Source: Chromatiales bacterium (GTDB taxonomy: Bacteria; Pseudomonadota; Gammaproteobacteria; Ectothiorhodospirales; Ectothiorhodospiraceae). Taken from it: DNA of 64,000 nucleotides. Positions within the stretch are counted from its first letter, which is position 1, and the number at the start of each line of letters is the position of its first letter. The position numbers and the translations under genes are program-made. The stretch covers positions 1 through 64,000 of the forward strand of contig JAQVJI010000002.1 of the NCBI GenBank assembly GCA_028695255.1. The letters are read 5' to 3'. The notes under the pieces are model-generated. The model had not been told where the DNA came from. It saw only the letters and a list, made by a program, of their open reading frames with translations, and searched no databases. Shown here piece by piece: positions 34,160-47,540 of the stretch.

Positions 34160-34723
34160 ATGTCCCTGATCAACACCGAGATCCTGCCCTTCAAGGCCAC
34201 CGCCTATCACAACGGCAAGTTCGTCCCGGTCAGCAGCGACGACCTGAAGGGCAAGTGGTCGGTCGTGTTCTTCTACCCGGCCGACTTCACCTTCGTCTGC
34301 CCGACCGAGCTCGGCGATCTGGCCGACAACTACGACGTCTTCAGGTCGCTGGGTGTCGAGATCTACGGCGTGTCCACCGACACGCACTTCACGCACAAGG
34401 CCTGGCACGACACCTCGGAGACCATCGGCAAGATCCGCTATCCGCTGATCGGCGATCCGACCGGCGCCATCACCCGCAATTTCGGCGTGATGATCGAGGA
34501 GGAAGGCCTGGCGCTGCGCGGCACCTTCGTCATCAACCCGGAAGGCGTGATCAAGCTGTGCGAGATCCACGACAACGGCATCGGCCGCGACGCCAAGGAG
34601 CTGCTGCGCAAGGTGCAGGCGGCGCAGTACATCGCCGCCCATCCGAACGAGGTCTGCCCGGCCAAGTGGCAGCCCGGCGCCGAGACGCTGGCGCCGTCGC
34701 TGGATCTGGTCGGCAAGATCTGA
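34160..34723 (+). CDS. ahpC: Alkyl hydroperoxide reductase subunit C (peroxiredoxin)
   Basis: [56 protein letters not shown]. Confidence 0.98.
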   Translation: MSLINTEILPFKATAYHNGKFVPVSSDDLKGKWSVVFFYPADFTFVCPTELGDLADNYDVFRSLGVEIYGVSTDTHFTHKAWHDTSETIGKIRYPLIGDPTGAITRNFGVMIEEEGLALRGTFVINPEGVIKLCEIHDNGIGRDAKELLRKVQAAQYIAAHPNEVCPAKWQPGAETLAPSLDLVGKI

Positions 34724-34740
34724 TCGCAGCAACCATCGAC

Positions 34741-34768
34741 GGACGTCCGGGGCGAACCCCGGACGTCC
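34741..34768 (+). promoter_or_regulatory. Intercistronic hairpin 1 (ahpC-ahpF)
   Basis: ggacgtccgggg-cgaa-ccccggacgtcc, 12-bp perfect stem. Confidence 0.75.
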
Positions 34769-34781
34769 TTCATCCACGGCA

Positions 34782-34826
34782 TGCAGTGCAAAGGCCCCTG
34801 CCGCCCGGCGCCGCCTTTGCACTGCA
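34782..34826 (+). promoter_or_regulatory. Intercistronic hairpin 2 (ahpC-ahpF)
   Basis: tgcagtgcaaagg ... cctttgcactgca, 13-bp perfect stem. Confidence 0.7.
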
Positions 34827-34853
34827 AACCCTCCGAACCCACGGGAGAGAACC

Positions 34854-36428
34854 ATGCTCGACGCCAACATCCGAAACCAGCTCAAGGCCTATCTGGAGCG
34901 GCTCGCGCAGCCGGTGGAACTCGTCGCCTCGCTCGCGGAAGACGCCAAGTCCGACGAGATGCGCCAGCTCCTGCGCGACATCGACGAACTGTCGCCGCTC
35001 GTCAGCATCCGCGAGGACGGCGCGGACGTGCGGCGCCCGTCCTTCAGCGTCGGCCGGCCCGGTGAAGCGGCACGCATCCGTTTCGCGGGCCTGCCGATGG
35101 GTCACGAGTTCACCTCGCTCGTGCTCGCGCTGTTGCAGACCGGCGGTCATCCGCCGAGGGTCGAACCCGCCGTGATCGAGCAGATCCGCGCGCTCAGGGC
35201 CCCGCTGCATTTCGAGACCTACATTTCACTGTCCTGCCACAACTGCCCGGACGTGGTGCAGGCGCTGAACCTCATGGCGGTGCTCAATCCGGGCATCACG
35301 AGCAGCATGATCGACGGCGCGCTGTTCCAGGACGAGGTCGAGACGCGCAGGATCATGGCCGTGCCGACGGTGTTCCTGAACGGCGAGCCCTTCGAGCAGG
35401 GCCGCGTGACGCTCGAAGAAATCCTGGCCAAGGTCGATACCGGCGCGGCCGAGCGTCAGGCGGCCGAGATCCAGGACAAGGCGCCTTTCGATCTGCTGGT
35501 GGTGGGCGGCGGCCCGGCCGGCGCGGCAGCGGCGATCTACGCCGCGCGCAAGGGCATCCGCACCGGCATCGTGGCCGAGCGTTTCGGCGGTCAGGCGCTC
35601 GACACGCTGGCGATCGAGAATCTGATCTCGGTGCCGCACACCGAAGGTCCGAAGCTGGCAGCGGCGCTCGAAACCCACGTGCGCGAATACGACGTGGACA
35701 TCATGAACCTGCAACGCGCGGAGGCACTGGTTCCGGCCGACGAAGGCGGTCTGACGAGCATCCGGCTGGCCAGTGGCGCGACGCTCGCGGCGCGTGCGGT
35801 GGTGATCGCCACCGGCGCGCGCTGGCGTGAGATGAGCGTGCCCGGCGAACGCGAATACCGCGGCCGCGGCGTCGCCTACTGCCCGCACTGCGACGGCCCG
35901 CTGTTCAAGGGCAAGCGCGTGGCGGTGATCGGCGGCGGCAATTCGGGCGTCGAGGCGGCGATCGATCTCGCGGGCATCGTCGCCCACGTCACGCTGCTCG
36001 AATTCGACGCGAAGCTGCGCGCCGACGCGGTGCTCCAAGCCAAGCTCAGGAGCCTGCCCAACGTCACCGTCGTCACCAGCGCGCGCACGACCGAGGTCAG
36101 CGGCGACGGTGAGAAGATGAATGGGCTGGTCTATGAGGATCGCAACAGCGGCGAGATCCACCGTATCGAACTCGAAGGCGTGTTCGTGCAGATCGGTCTG
36201 CTGCCGAACACCGACTGGCTCAAGGGCACGCTCGCCCTCTCGCCGCGCGGTGAGATCGAGGTTGACGCGCATGGCCAGACCTCGCTGCCGGGCGTGTTTG
36301 CCGCCGGCGACGCGACCACCGCGCCGTACAAGCAGATCATCATTTCGATGGGCGATGGTGCGAAGGCGAGCCTCGCGGCCTTCGATTACCTGATCCGCAG
36401 TTCGGTGCCGGAAGCGATGGCGGCGTAG
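34854..36428 (+). CDS. ahpF: Alkyl hydroperoxide reductase subunit F
   Basis: [72 protein letters not shown]. Confidence 0.98.
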   Translation: MLDANIRNQLKAYLERLAQPVELVASLAEDAKSDEMRQLLRDIDELSPLVSIREDGADVRRPSFSVGRPGEAARIRFAGLPMGHEFTSLVLALLQTGGHPPRVEPAVIEQIRALRAPLHFETYISLSCHNCPDVVQALNLMAVLNPGITSSMIDGALFQDEVETRRIMAVPTVFLNGEPFEQGRVTLEEILAKVDTGAAERQAAEIQDKAPFDLLVVGGGPAGAAAAIYAARKGIRTGIVAERFGGQALDTLAIENLISVPHTEGPKLAAALETHVREYDVDIMNLQRAEALVPADEGGLTSIRLASGATLAARAVVIATGARWREMSVPGEREYRGRGVAYCPHCDGPLFKGKRVAVIGGGNSGVEAAIDLAGIVAHVTLLEFDAKLRADAVLQAKLRSLPNVTVVTSARTTEVSGDGEKMNGLVYEDRNSGEIHRIELEGVFVQIGLLPNTDWLKGTLALSPRGEIEVDAHGQTSLPGVFAAGDATTAPYKQIIISMGDGAKASLAAFDYLIRSSVPEAMAA

Positions 36429-36442
36429 GGGTATGCGGTAGA

Positions 36443-36507
36443 TGTGGGAGCGGCTCTGCCGCGACGAGATCGCTACTTCGCTCGTTCGCGGCAGAGCCGC
36501 TCCCACC
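36443..36507. repeat. REP-like palindromic element (copy 2)
   Basis: tgtgggagcggctctgccgcgac ... cgcggcagagccgctcccac between convergent ahpF and prlC. Confidence 0.8.
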
Positions 36508-36515
36508 AGGCTCGA

Positions 36516-38564
36516 TCACGCCGCCTGTTCGAGCAGACCGTTGTGCCGCAACAGGGCCTCGATGTCGGGCTCGCGGCCGCGGAAGGCCTTGAACAGTTCC
36601 ATCGCGGGCCGTGAACCGCCGCGTTCGAGGATGTCGGTGAGAAAAGCGCCGCCGACCTCGGGGTTGAACAGGCCCTCTTCCTCGAAACGCGCGAAGGCGT
36701 CGGCCGACAGCACCTCGGCCCACTTGTAGCTGTAGTAGCCCGCCGCGTAGCCGCCGGCGAAGATGTGCGAGAAGCCGTTCTGGAAACGGTTGAACGTGGG
36801 CGGTTTCACGACCGCCACCTCGGCGCGCACCTCGTCCAGTATCGCCTGCACGCGCCCGCCCCGCGCGGGGTCGTATTCGCCGTGCAGGCGCATGTCGAAG
36901 AGCGAGAACTCGATCTGCCGCAGCAACTGCATCGCGGCCTGGAAGTTCTTCGCGCGATACACCTTGTCGAACAGCTCGTCCGGCAGCGGTTCGCCGGTCG
37001 CATGATGGGCGGCGATCAGGTTCACGGGCTCGCGCTCCCAGCACCAGTTCTCCATGAACTGCGACGGCAGTTCGACCGCATCCCATTCGACGCCACTGAT
37101 GCCGGACACCGGTGCGTAATCGACGCGCGTCAGCATGTGGTGCAGGCCGTGGCCGAACTCGTGGAACAGCGTGATCACTTCGTCGTGCGTGAACAGTGCG
37201 GGCTTGTCGCCGATCGGCGGCGAGGAATTGCAGGTCATGTAGGCGACGGGCGTCTGCACGCGCGTACCGATGCGCATGCGGCCGACGTATTCATCCATCC
37301 AGGCGCCGCCGCGCTTGTTCGGGCGCGCGTAAAGGTCGAGATAGAACTGCGCGCGCAGACCGCCATCGCCGTCCACCACCTCATAGAAACGCACGTCCGG
37401 ATGCCACACGTCGGCGCCCTCGACGCGCCGTACCTCGACCTTGAACAGGCGTTTCACGAGCGTGAACAGGCCATCGAGCACGCGGTCGACCGGGAAGTAG
37501 GGCTTGAGATCCTCCTCCGAGAAATCGAACAGCTTTTGTTGCAGCTTCTCCGAGGCGTAGGCCATGTCCCAGGATTGCGGGTCGTCGATACCGAGCGTCT
37601 CGCGCGCGAAGGTACGGAGTTCTTCGAGCTCGCGTTCGGCCGCCGGGCGGCCGCGGTGCGCGAGATCGCGCAGGAAGTCGGCGACCTCCTTCGGCGAGCG
37701 CGCCATCTTGGTGGCGAGCGAAAGCTCGGCGTAATTGGCGAAGCCGAGCAGTTGCGCCTCTTCGTGGCGCAGGGCGAGGATCTGCTCCATCAGCGCCGTG
37801 TTGTCCCACTCGGGATTGGCGCCGAGCTCGGAGGCGCGCGTGACGTAGGCCGTGTAGACCTCCTGCCGCAGCGCACGATCATCGGCGTAGGTGACGACCG
37901 CGTGATAGGACGGGAATTCGAGCGTCAGCAGCCAGCCGCTCGCGTGACCCTCGCGTTCGGCCGCCTGACGCGCCATGTCGAGCGCCGATTCCGGCAGGCC
38001 GGCGAGCAGCGAGGCGTCTTCGACGCGCTTCTTCCAGGCATGCGTCGCATCGAGCAGGTTTTCCTCGTAGCGCGATTGCAGCGTCGACAGCTCCTGCGCG
38101 ATGGCCTTGAAGCGCGATTTCTTCTCCGGCGGCAGATCGACGCCACTCAGATGGAAATCGCGCAGGGCGTCGTCGATGACCTTGCGCTGCGCCTCGTCGA
38201 GCCGCGCGTATTCCGCACCGTCGGCGATCGACTTGTAGGCGCGGAACAGGCGTTCGTTGTGGCCGAGTTCGGTCGCATATTCCGACAGCTTCGGCAGGCA
38301 GGCGTTGTAGGCCTTGCGCAACGCGTCGTTGTTCATGACGGCGTTGAGATGCCGCACCGGCGACCAGGCGCGGTCGAGGCGGTCACCGAGCACCTCCAGC
38401 GGTTCGATGAAGTTCTCCCAGGTACGCGGTTCGTCGCGGTCGAGCAGCGCGTCGATCGCGGCGCGACTGTCGGCCAGGATGCGATCGATGGCGGGTTCGA
38501 CGTGTTCGGGGCGGATGGCGGAAAACGGCGGCAGGCCGTCGAGATCGAGCAGCGGATTGGTCAT
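36516..38564 (-). CDS. prlC: Oligopeptidase A (M3 family)
   Basis: 682 aa; HEFGHGLHHMLT zinc motif; MTNPLLDLDGLPPFSAIRPEHVEPAIDRIL. Confidence 0.96.
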   Translation of the reverse strand: MTNPLLDLDGLPPFSAIRPEHVEPAIDRILADSRAAIDALLDRDEPRTWENFIEPLEVLGDRLDRAWSPVRHLNAVMNNDALRKAYNACLPKLSEYATELGHNERLFRAYKSIADGAEYARLDEAQRKVIDDALRDFHLSGVDLPPEKKSRFKAIAQELSTLQSRYEENLLDATHAWKKRVEDASLLAGLPESALDMARQAAEREGHASGWLLTLEFPSYHAVVTYADDRALRQEVYTAYVTRASELGANPEWDNTALMEQILALRHEEAQLLGFANYAELSLATKMARSPKEVADFLRDLAHRGRPAAERELEELRTFARETLGIDDPQSWDMAYASEKLQQKLFDFSEEDLKPYFPVDRVLDGLFTLVKRLFKVEVRRVEGADVWHPDVRFYEVVDGDGGLRAQFYLDLYARPNKRGGAWMDEYVGRMRIGTRVQTPVAYMTCNSSPPIGDKPALFTHDEVITLFHEFGHGLHHMLTRVDYAPVSGISGVEWDAVELPSQFMENWCWEREPVNLIAAHHATGEPLPDELFDKVYRAKNFQAAMQLLRQIEFSLFDMRLHGEYDPARGGRVQAILDEVRAEVAVVKPPTFNRFQNGFSHIFAGGYAAGYYSYKWAEVLSADAFARFEEEGLFNPEVGGAFLTDILERGGSRPAMELFKAFRGREPDIEALLRHNGLLEQAA

Positions 38565-38600
38565 GGTTGATACGTGTCAGTGGAGTTGCCGGCTACTTTA

Positions 38601-39548
38601 TCACGCAGTAACGAGGCCGAAACGAAGCCACAACAGGAGTGTGGCCGCGCTCGATCCCAACACGAACGCGAGTACGCCGATGCGTGCGGTCCAGGTGTAA
38701 CGTGCGACCAGACGTTTCGGCGACAAGGCCGACAGGATGAACGGTCGGCGGCGGTCGGCGGGTCCGCGCGCGAGCAGGTGCGACACGGCCTCGACCGAAC
38801 GTTCCGCGCGCTGTTCGAGCGCCTCGCGTTCGGCGGTCTGGCGCGCGAGTTCCCACTCCTCCAGGGAAATATCGCCGTCGCCGTTCTTGTCGAAACGTTT
38901 CAACAGGGCCTGTGGATCCGCCTTCCAGTCGCGCAGGATGTCGCGCACGTCTTCGTTCAGGTCGCCCTGATAGTCGGTGCCGACGGTGCGGAAGAAACCC
39001 ATCGCGTACAGTTCTCCGCCATCCTCGAGCCGGCGTTCCTGGTAGCGGTAGCGGTCTCGACCGAACATGCCGCGCCCGGTGGTGAGGCCGGAATGTTCAA
39101 GTGTCGAGTTGTACCAGCGATGCGTTCGCTCGGTCACGACCACCGCGTCGTCGGGATCGATGATGCACAGCCCGGTGCCGTCATCGAGCGCGAACAGCGC
39201 CTCGCTGCGTCCTTCGTCGAGCTTCTGCCAGCCGGAGTTGCGTCCCTCGCCGACTTCGTAGCGCCAGACCGCGTATTCGTACCAGCAGCAGGGCTGCCGC
39301 GAGAGCGGCGCGATGATCGGCAGGCCGTCGAGCATGCGCGCCCGACCTTTCAGTTCGACGTGGCCCTGCGCCGCGGATCGGATCCTGGAAGTCGGGATGT
39401 CGAGGATGATGCGGGCGCGGGAAAGGCCGATGACGAGGGCGACGATGCCCGCTATCGCCGCAAAGATCAGAAATGCCATCCAAAGCCAGAAGAACTCCTG
39501 CGACAGGCCATCGATGCTGCTGTGCAGGGCGCGCAGTGCCGGCGGCAT
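38601..39548 (-). CDS. GIDE (MUL1-like) domain membrane protein with EF-hand
   Basis: N-terminal TM, GIDE-like region (GLPIIAPLSRQPCCWYEYAVWRYEV...DDGTGLCIIDPDDAVV), EF-hand FDKNGDGDISLEEWEL, C-terminal TM. Confidence 0.75.
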   Translation of the reverse strand: MPPALRALHSSIDGLSQEFFWLWMAFLIFAAIAGIVALVIGLSRARIILDIPTSRIRSAAQGHVELKGRARMLDGLPIIAPLSRQPCCWYEYAVWRYEVGEGRNSGWQKLDEGRSEALFALDDGTGLCIIDPDDAVVVTERTHRWYNSTLEHSGLTTGRGMFGRDRYRYQERRLEDGGELYAMGFFRTVGTDYQGDLNEDVRDILRDWKADPQALLKRFDKNGDGDISLEEWELARQTAEREALEQRAERSVEAVSHLLARGPADRRRPFILSALSPKRLVARYTWTARIGVLAFVLGSSAATLLLWLRFGLVTA

Positions 39549-39572
39549 CGGCGGTACCGATGGCTCGCGACG

Positions 39573-40145
39573 TCAGCCGAACAGGGCCTTGATGTCCACG
39601 TCCTTCAGGTCCTGGGACGGGAATTCGAGCAGATCGAAGGGTTTGAACCCGAGCGGGCGCGCGATGATCGCGTCCGGAAACTGTTCGATACGGATGTTGT
39701 TGACGTTGACGCTTTCGTTGTAGAACTCGCGCCGGTCGGCGATGGCGTTTTCGAGTCCCGAGATGCGCTGCGCGAGATGCTTGAACTTGTCGCTGGCGCG
39801 CAGCTCCGGATAGGCCTCGACCACTGCGAACAGATTGCCGAGCCCCAATCGCAAGGCACCTTCCGCCTCACCCAGCGCCGGCATGTCGCCGCGTTGCTGC
39901 GCGCCCATGGCCCGGCCGCGCGCCTCCATTACCTGTCGCAGCGTCTCCTGCTCGAAACCCATGTACTGCTTGCACACCTCGACCAGCTTGGGCAGTTCCT
40001 CGTTGCGCTGCTTGAGCAGCACGTCGATGTTCGACCAGGCCTTGGCGACATTGTGCTTGAGCGTGACCAGATTGTTGTAGAGGATGATGCCGTACAGGAC
40101 CAGTATGGCCACCATGGCCAGAATCAGATAGCTGCCCATATCCAT
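39573..40145 (-). CDS. LemA family protein
   Basis: YNNLVTLKHNVAKAWSNIDVLLKQRNEELPKLVEVCKQYMGFEQETLRQVMEAR ... FYNESVNVNNIRIEQFPD. Confidence 0.94.
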   Translation of the reverse strand: MDMGSYLILAMVAILVLYGIILYNNLVTLKHNVAKAWSNIDVLLKQRNEELPKLVEVCKQYMGFEQETLRQVMEARGRAMGAQQRGDMPALGEAEGALRLGLGNLFAVVEAYPELRASDKFKHLAQRISGLENAIADRREFYNESVNVNNIRIEQFPDAIIARPLGFKPFDLLEFPSQDLKDVDIKALFG

Positions 40146-40170
40146 ACGCCTCTCTAAAACATGTTATTTT

Positions 40171-43772
<3,602 letters not shown>

Positions 43773-43793
43773 GACGTACCCCTGGACACTGAA

Positions 43794-44897
43794 TCACAGG
43801 CGCATCGGCATCACGACATACAACGCTTCTTCATTCTCCGGATCCTGGAGCAACGCGCTGGCATTCGTATCCTTGAGCGTCAGCTTGATCTGACTGCCGG
43901 ACACTGCGTCCAGTACCTCGATCAGGTAGCTCACGTTGAAGCCGATATCGACCGAATCACCGTTGTAATCGACTTCCAATTCCTCTTCCGCCTTCTCCTG
44001 TTCCGGATTATGTGCCTGGATACCCAAAGTGCCCTTATCCAGCAACAGGCGAACGCCCTTGTACTTTTCATTCGACAGAATCGACGCCCGCGCCAGTGCT
44101 CGGCGCAGGGTTTCCCGTTCCATCACGATCGTCTTATCGCCATCGCGCGGGATCACGCGATCGTAATCAGGAAAGCGGCCGTCGATGAGCTTGGTGGTAA
44201 ATCGTAGATCGGGCAGGCTGATACGCAAATGGTTACTGCCGAACTGCACTCGCGCCTCGGTCTCCACATCGCTCAGCAAACGCAGCAATTCCTGCACGCC
44301 CTTGCGCGGAATGATCACCTGTTGTGGCACCTCCACCTCGAGTTCCGGTACCGCACGCTGGCAGTATGAAAGCCGATGACCATCGGTTGCCACCGCCTTC
44401 ACCGCCCCTTTCGCCACTTCCAGCATCAACCCATTCAGGTAATAACGCACATCCTGATTGGCCATCGCGAACGCCGTTCGCTGAATCAGCGCCTTCAAGA
44501 CCCGTTCCGGTATGACGAAATCCCGGCTGACCGAAATCTCGTCCAGAACCGGAAATTCACTGGCTGGCAAGGTGCTCAGCGTGAAGCGCGACCGCCCCGA
44601 CATGACCTGGCCACGCTCTCCATCGGTGAACAACGTCAACAGCGCTTCTTCAGGCAACGCCTTGCAGATATCCAGCAGCTTGCGAGCCGGCAATGTCGTC
44701 TCGCCGGTTTCGCCGACAGCCACATCGATCCCGGCCATCAGTTCCACTTCCATGTCCGTCGCGGTCAAGGTGATGCGATCCTTGGTCGTCCGGAACAGAA
44801 TGTTGGACAGGGCCGCCATGGTATTCCGTCGCTCCACTGCCCCGATGACCTGCTGCAGGGGCTTCAGGAGTACCTCTCGCTGAATGCTGAACTTCAT
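43794..44897 (-). CDS. dnaN: DNA polymerase III subunit beta
   Basis: MKFSIQREVLLKPLQQVIGAVERRNTMAALSNILFRTTKDRITLTATDMEVEL. Confidence 0.98.
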   Translation of the reverse strand: MKFSIQREVLLKPLQQVIGAVERRNTMAALSNILFRTTKDRITLTATDMEVELMAGIDVAVGETGETTLPARKLLDICKALPEEALLTLFTDGERGQVMSGRSRFTLSTLPASEFPVLDEISVSRDFVIPERVLKALIQRTAFAMANQDVRYYLNGLMLEVAKGAVKAVATDGHRLSYCQRAVPELEVEVPQQVIIPRKGVQELLRLLSDVETEARVQFGSNHLRISLPDLRFTTKLIDGRFPDYDRVIPRDGDKTIVMERETLRRALARASILSNEKYKGVRLLLDKGTLGIQAHNPEQEKAEEELEVDYNGDSVDIGFNVSYLIEVLDAVSGSQIKLTLKDTNASALLQDPENEEALYVVMPMRL

Positions 44898-45154
44898 GGC
44901 GGCTCCATTTATTATCTTGGGTATATTTAAAGAGTTGTAATTGTAATAAGGGTAGCGCTATACGCGGGATAACCTATAAAACGCATTAAATTTCATAAAC
45001 TTAAGACATATACAAGCTGTGGATAAAAAGCCGTTTGAATTTCCGTGACGCTGTGGACGGATTGTGTATAACTTGTACCCCCCGAACCCTGCACGTCTTG
45101 CCAACAGTTTATCAACAGTCATTCACGCCGGTTATCCCCATGCCACATGGCGCA
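44898..45154. other. oriC: Putative origin of replication (oriC) in dnaA-dnaN intergenic region
   Basis: DnaA boxes TGTGGATAA (45018-45026), TGTGTATAA (45063-45071), one-mismatch TTATCAACA (45109-45117) and TTATCCCCA (45132-45140); AT-rich 44910-45012. Confidence 0.75.
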
Positions 45155-46516
45155 TCAATTCGATAATACCCGCAGCAGATTGATGAAATCCTCGTTGATG
45201 CGGGCGTCAGCTTCACGCAATTCTGCGATCTTGCGGCAGGCGTGCAGCACCGTCGTATGGTCTCGGCCACCGAAGGCCTGACCGATCTCCGGCAGGCTGT
45301 GATTGGTCAGTTCCTTGGCCAGAGCCATCGCGGTCTGACGAGGCCGGGTAATCGACCGGCTGCGCCGTGTCGAATGCAGGTCGGCGACCCGGATTTTGTA
45401 ATATTCGGCCACGGTCTTCTGGATATTATCGATCGTGACAAGCTTTTCCTGGAGCGCCAGCAGGTCCTTGAGCGCCTCCTTGGCGAAGTCGAGCGTGATC
45501 GGTCGACCGGTGAACTGTGAGTTGGCGAACACACGGCGCAGCGCGCCTTCCAGTTCCCGCACGTGTGAGCGAATACGTTTGGCGATGAAAAAGGCTACTT
45601 CGCTCGGCAGTTCGAAACCAGCCTGCTCCGCCTTGCTTTGCAGAATTGCAACGCGCGTCTCCAGTTCCGGAGGGTCGATTGCCACCGTCAGGCCCCAGCC
45701 AAAACGGGACTTGAGGCGATCCTCCAGGCCTTCGACCTCCTTCGGATAGCGATCGCAGGTCAGGATCACCTGTTGTTGGCTTTCGATCAAGGCATTGAAA
45801 GTATGGAAGAATTCGTCCTGCGAACGTTCCTTGCCGGCAAAGAACTGTATGTCGTCGATGAGCAGCGCGTCGACCGACCGGTAATGACGTTTGAAATCCT
45901 CGATCACGTTGTGTTGCAAGGCCTTGATCATGTCGGCGACGAAGCGCTCGGAATTCAGATAAACGACCTTGGCCTGCGGCTGCCGGGTAAGAATTTCGTT
46001 ACCGATGGCGTGCATCAGGTGGGTCTTGCCAAGACCTGTACCACCATAGATGAACAAGGGGTTGTAGGCCTGGCCGACATTGCTGGCGACTTGCAGCGAG
46101 GCGGCGCGGGCGAGTTGGTTCGATTTGCCTTCGACGAAGTTGTCGAAGGTGAAATTGGGATTCAGACCGTTGGTCGTGTGCAGCAGACTGGTCGTGGGTT
46201 TGCCGACGGGCGCATCGGTCGCCATGACGGTAGTTGGCGTCACCATGGCGGTGAGCGGCCGACCGGCCATCGGTCGTGTACTTCCGACTTCCAGCAGAAC
46301 GCGCCGCTCGGACAGGCCGTTGACGTCATTCAACACCGACACGATGCGCTGGAAAAAATGGTCCCGCACCCAGTCCAGCACGAAGCGGTTCGGGGCCAGC
46401 AGGCGCAGCGCGTCCGGGTCCTCGATGGCATGCAGCGGCCGGATCCAGGTGTTGATCTGCTGCTCGGAAAGCTCGCCTTCGAGCCTCGCTACGCATTGTT
46501 GCCAAAGAGAACTCAT
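45155..46516 (-). CDS. dnaA: Chromosomal replication initiator DnaA
   Basis: [67 protein letters not shown]. Confidence 0.98.
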   Translation of the reverse strand: MSSLWQQCVARLEGELSEQQINTWIRPLHAIEDPDALRLLAPNRFVLDWVRDHFFQRIVSVLNDVNGLSERRVLLEVGSTRPMAGRPLTAMVTPTTVMATDAPVGKPTTSLLHTTNGLNPNFTFDNFVEGKSNQLARAASLQVASNVGQAYNPLFIYGGTGLGKTHLMHAIGNEILTRQPQAKVVYLNSERFVADMIKALQHNVIEDFKRHYRSVDALLIDDIQFFAGKERSQDEFFHTFNALIESQQQVILTCDRYPKEVEGLEDRLKSRFGWGLTVAIDPPELETRVAILQSKAEQAGFELPSEVAFFIAKRIRSHVRELEGALRRVFANSQFTGRPITLDFAKEALKDLLALQEKLVTIDNIQKTVAEYYKIRVADLHSTRRSRSITRPRQTAMALAKELTNHSLPEIGQAFGGRDHTTVLHACRKIAELREADARINEDFINLLRVLSN

Positions 46517-46589
46517 GCCCGGCGTCGTCAGTTCGGTAGCGGTCGGAGGTGATACAAGGGGAGTAGGAGTCTATACCCTGCCCGGCCGG

Positions 46590-46598
46590 TTATCCACA
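46590..46598 (+). promoter_or_regulatory. Perfect DnaA box in dnaA-rpmH intergenic region
   Basis: TTATCCACA. Confidence 0.6.
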
Positions 46599-46652
46599 TC
46601 CCCACCAGCACCGGAAACCGGGTTGGAAAATGCCCTTTTCACGCATCTTCGG

Positions 46653-46682
46653 TTGACAGTTCCTGACCCTCTCCGCTATGTT
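46653..46682 (+). promoter_or_regulatory. Sigma70-type promoter of rpmH-rnpA
   Basis: TTGACA-18-TATGTT upstream of rpmH. Confidence 0.6.
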
Positions 46683-46791
46683 TGCACGCTTTTCCAATAC
46701 TGCCGAAGGCGCGTTCGTATGATTGCCAGCTCGACTGGCCGCGTCCTGAGGCGTCGTTCAAGAAACATCTTCAGGCTCCAGGTCCCGTGTC

Positions 46792-46926
46792 ATGAAAAGA
46801 ACATTCCAACCCAGTAACCTGCACCGCAAGCGCACGCACGGTTTCCGTGCCCGCATGGCCACCAAGGGCGGTCGCAAGGTGTTGCAGTCCCGCCGAGCCA
46901 AGGGCCGCGCGCGGCTCTGCCCCTGA
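46792..46926 (+). CDS. rpmH: 50S ribosomal protein L34
   Basis: [44 protein letters not shown] (too short for the ORF track). Confidence 0.98.
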   Translation: MKRTFQPSNLHRKRTHGFRARMATKGGRKVLQSRRAKGRARLCP

Positions 46927-46932
46927 CGCATC

Positions 46933-47325
46933 TTGTCCCGGGTGCGGTCGGAGGGCGGCTTTCCCCGTTCGGCCCGCCTGACCTGCGCGGCGGATTTTCA
47001 GCGCGTATTCGGGCGGGAACTCGGTGAGCCGATTCGTTCCAGCGATGCGAACTTCACCCTGCTCGCCCGCCGCAACGAACAGGGCGCTGCCCGGCTGGGT
47101 CTCGCGATCTCGCGTCGCAATGTCCCCCGATCGGTCGATCGCCAGCGCATCAAACGCCTGGCGCGCGAGAGCTTCCGTCGGCACCGAGCCGTCCTGCCAG
47201 CGATCGACATCGTCGTCACCTGCCGCGCCGGCGCGCTGACGCTCGACAACGCTGCGATATACAAGACCCTGGAATCGCACTGGCAAAGGCTGACAAAACG
47301 ATGCGCCGGCTCCTCGTCCTCCTGA
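46933..47325 (+). CDS. rnpA: Ribonuclease P protein component (TTG start)
   Basis: [53 protein letters not shown]. Confidence 0.95.
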   Translation: MSRVRSEGGFPRSARLTCAADFQRVFGRELGEPIRSSDANFTLLARRNEQGAARLGLAISRRNVPRSVDRQRIKRLARESFRRHRAVLPAIDIVVTCRAGALTLDNAAIYKTLESHWQRLTKRCAGSSSS

Positions 47326-47540
47326 TACAGACCTATCGTCTGCTCCTGAGCCCCTTCGTCGGGCAACATTGCCGCTTTACGCCGACCTGTTCCTGCTATG
47401 CCATCGAGGCGATCGAGCATCACGGTGCCCTGCGCGGCACCTGGCTGGCCGTCAAGCGTCTCGGTCGCTGTCACCCCTGGTGCGAGGGCGGCTACGATCC
47501 CGTACCCGGTACCGATCACTCCGGAGTCCGTCATGGATAA
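47301..47540 (+). CDS. yidD: Membrane protein insertion efficiency factor YidD
   Basis: [69 protein letters not shown]. Confidence 0.97.
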   Translation: MRRLLVLLIQTYRLLLSPFVGQHCRFTPTCSCYAIEAIEHHGALRGTWLAVKRLGRCHPWCEGGYDPVPGTDHSGVRHG

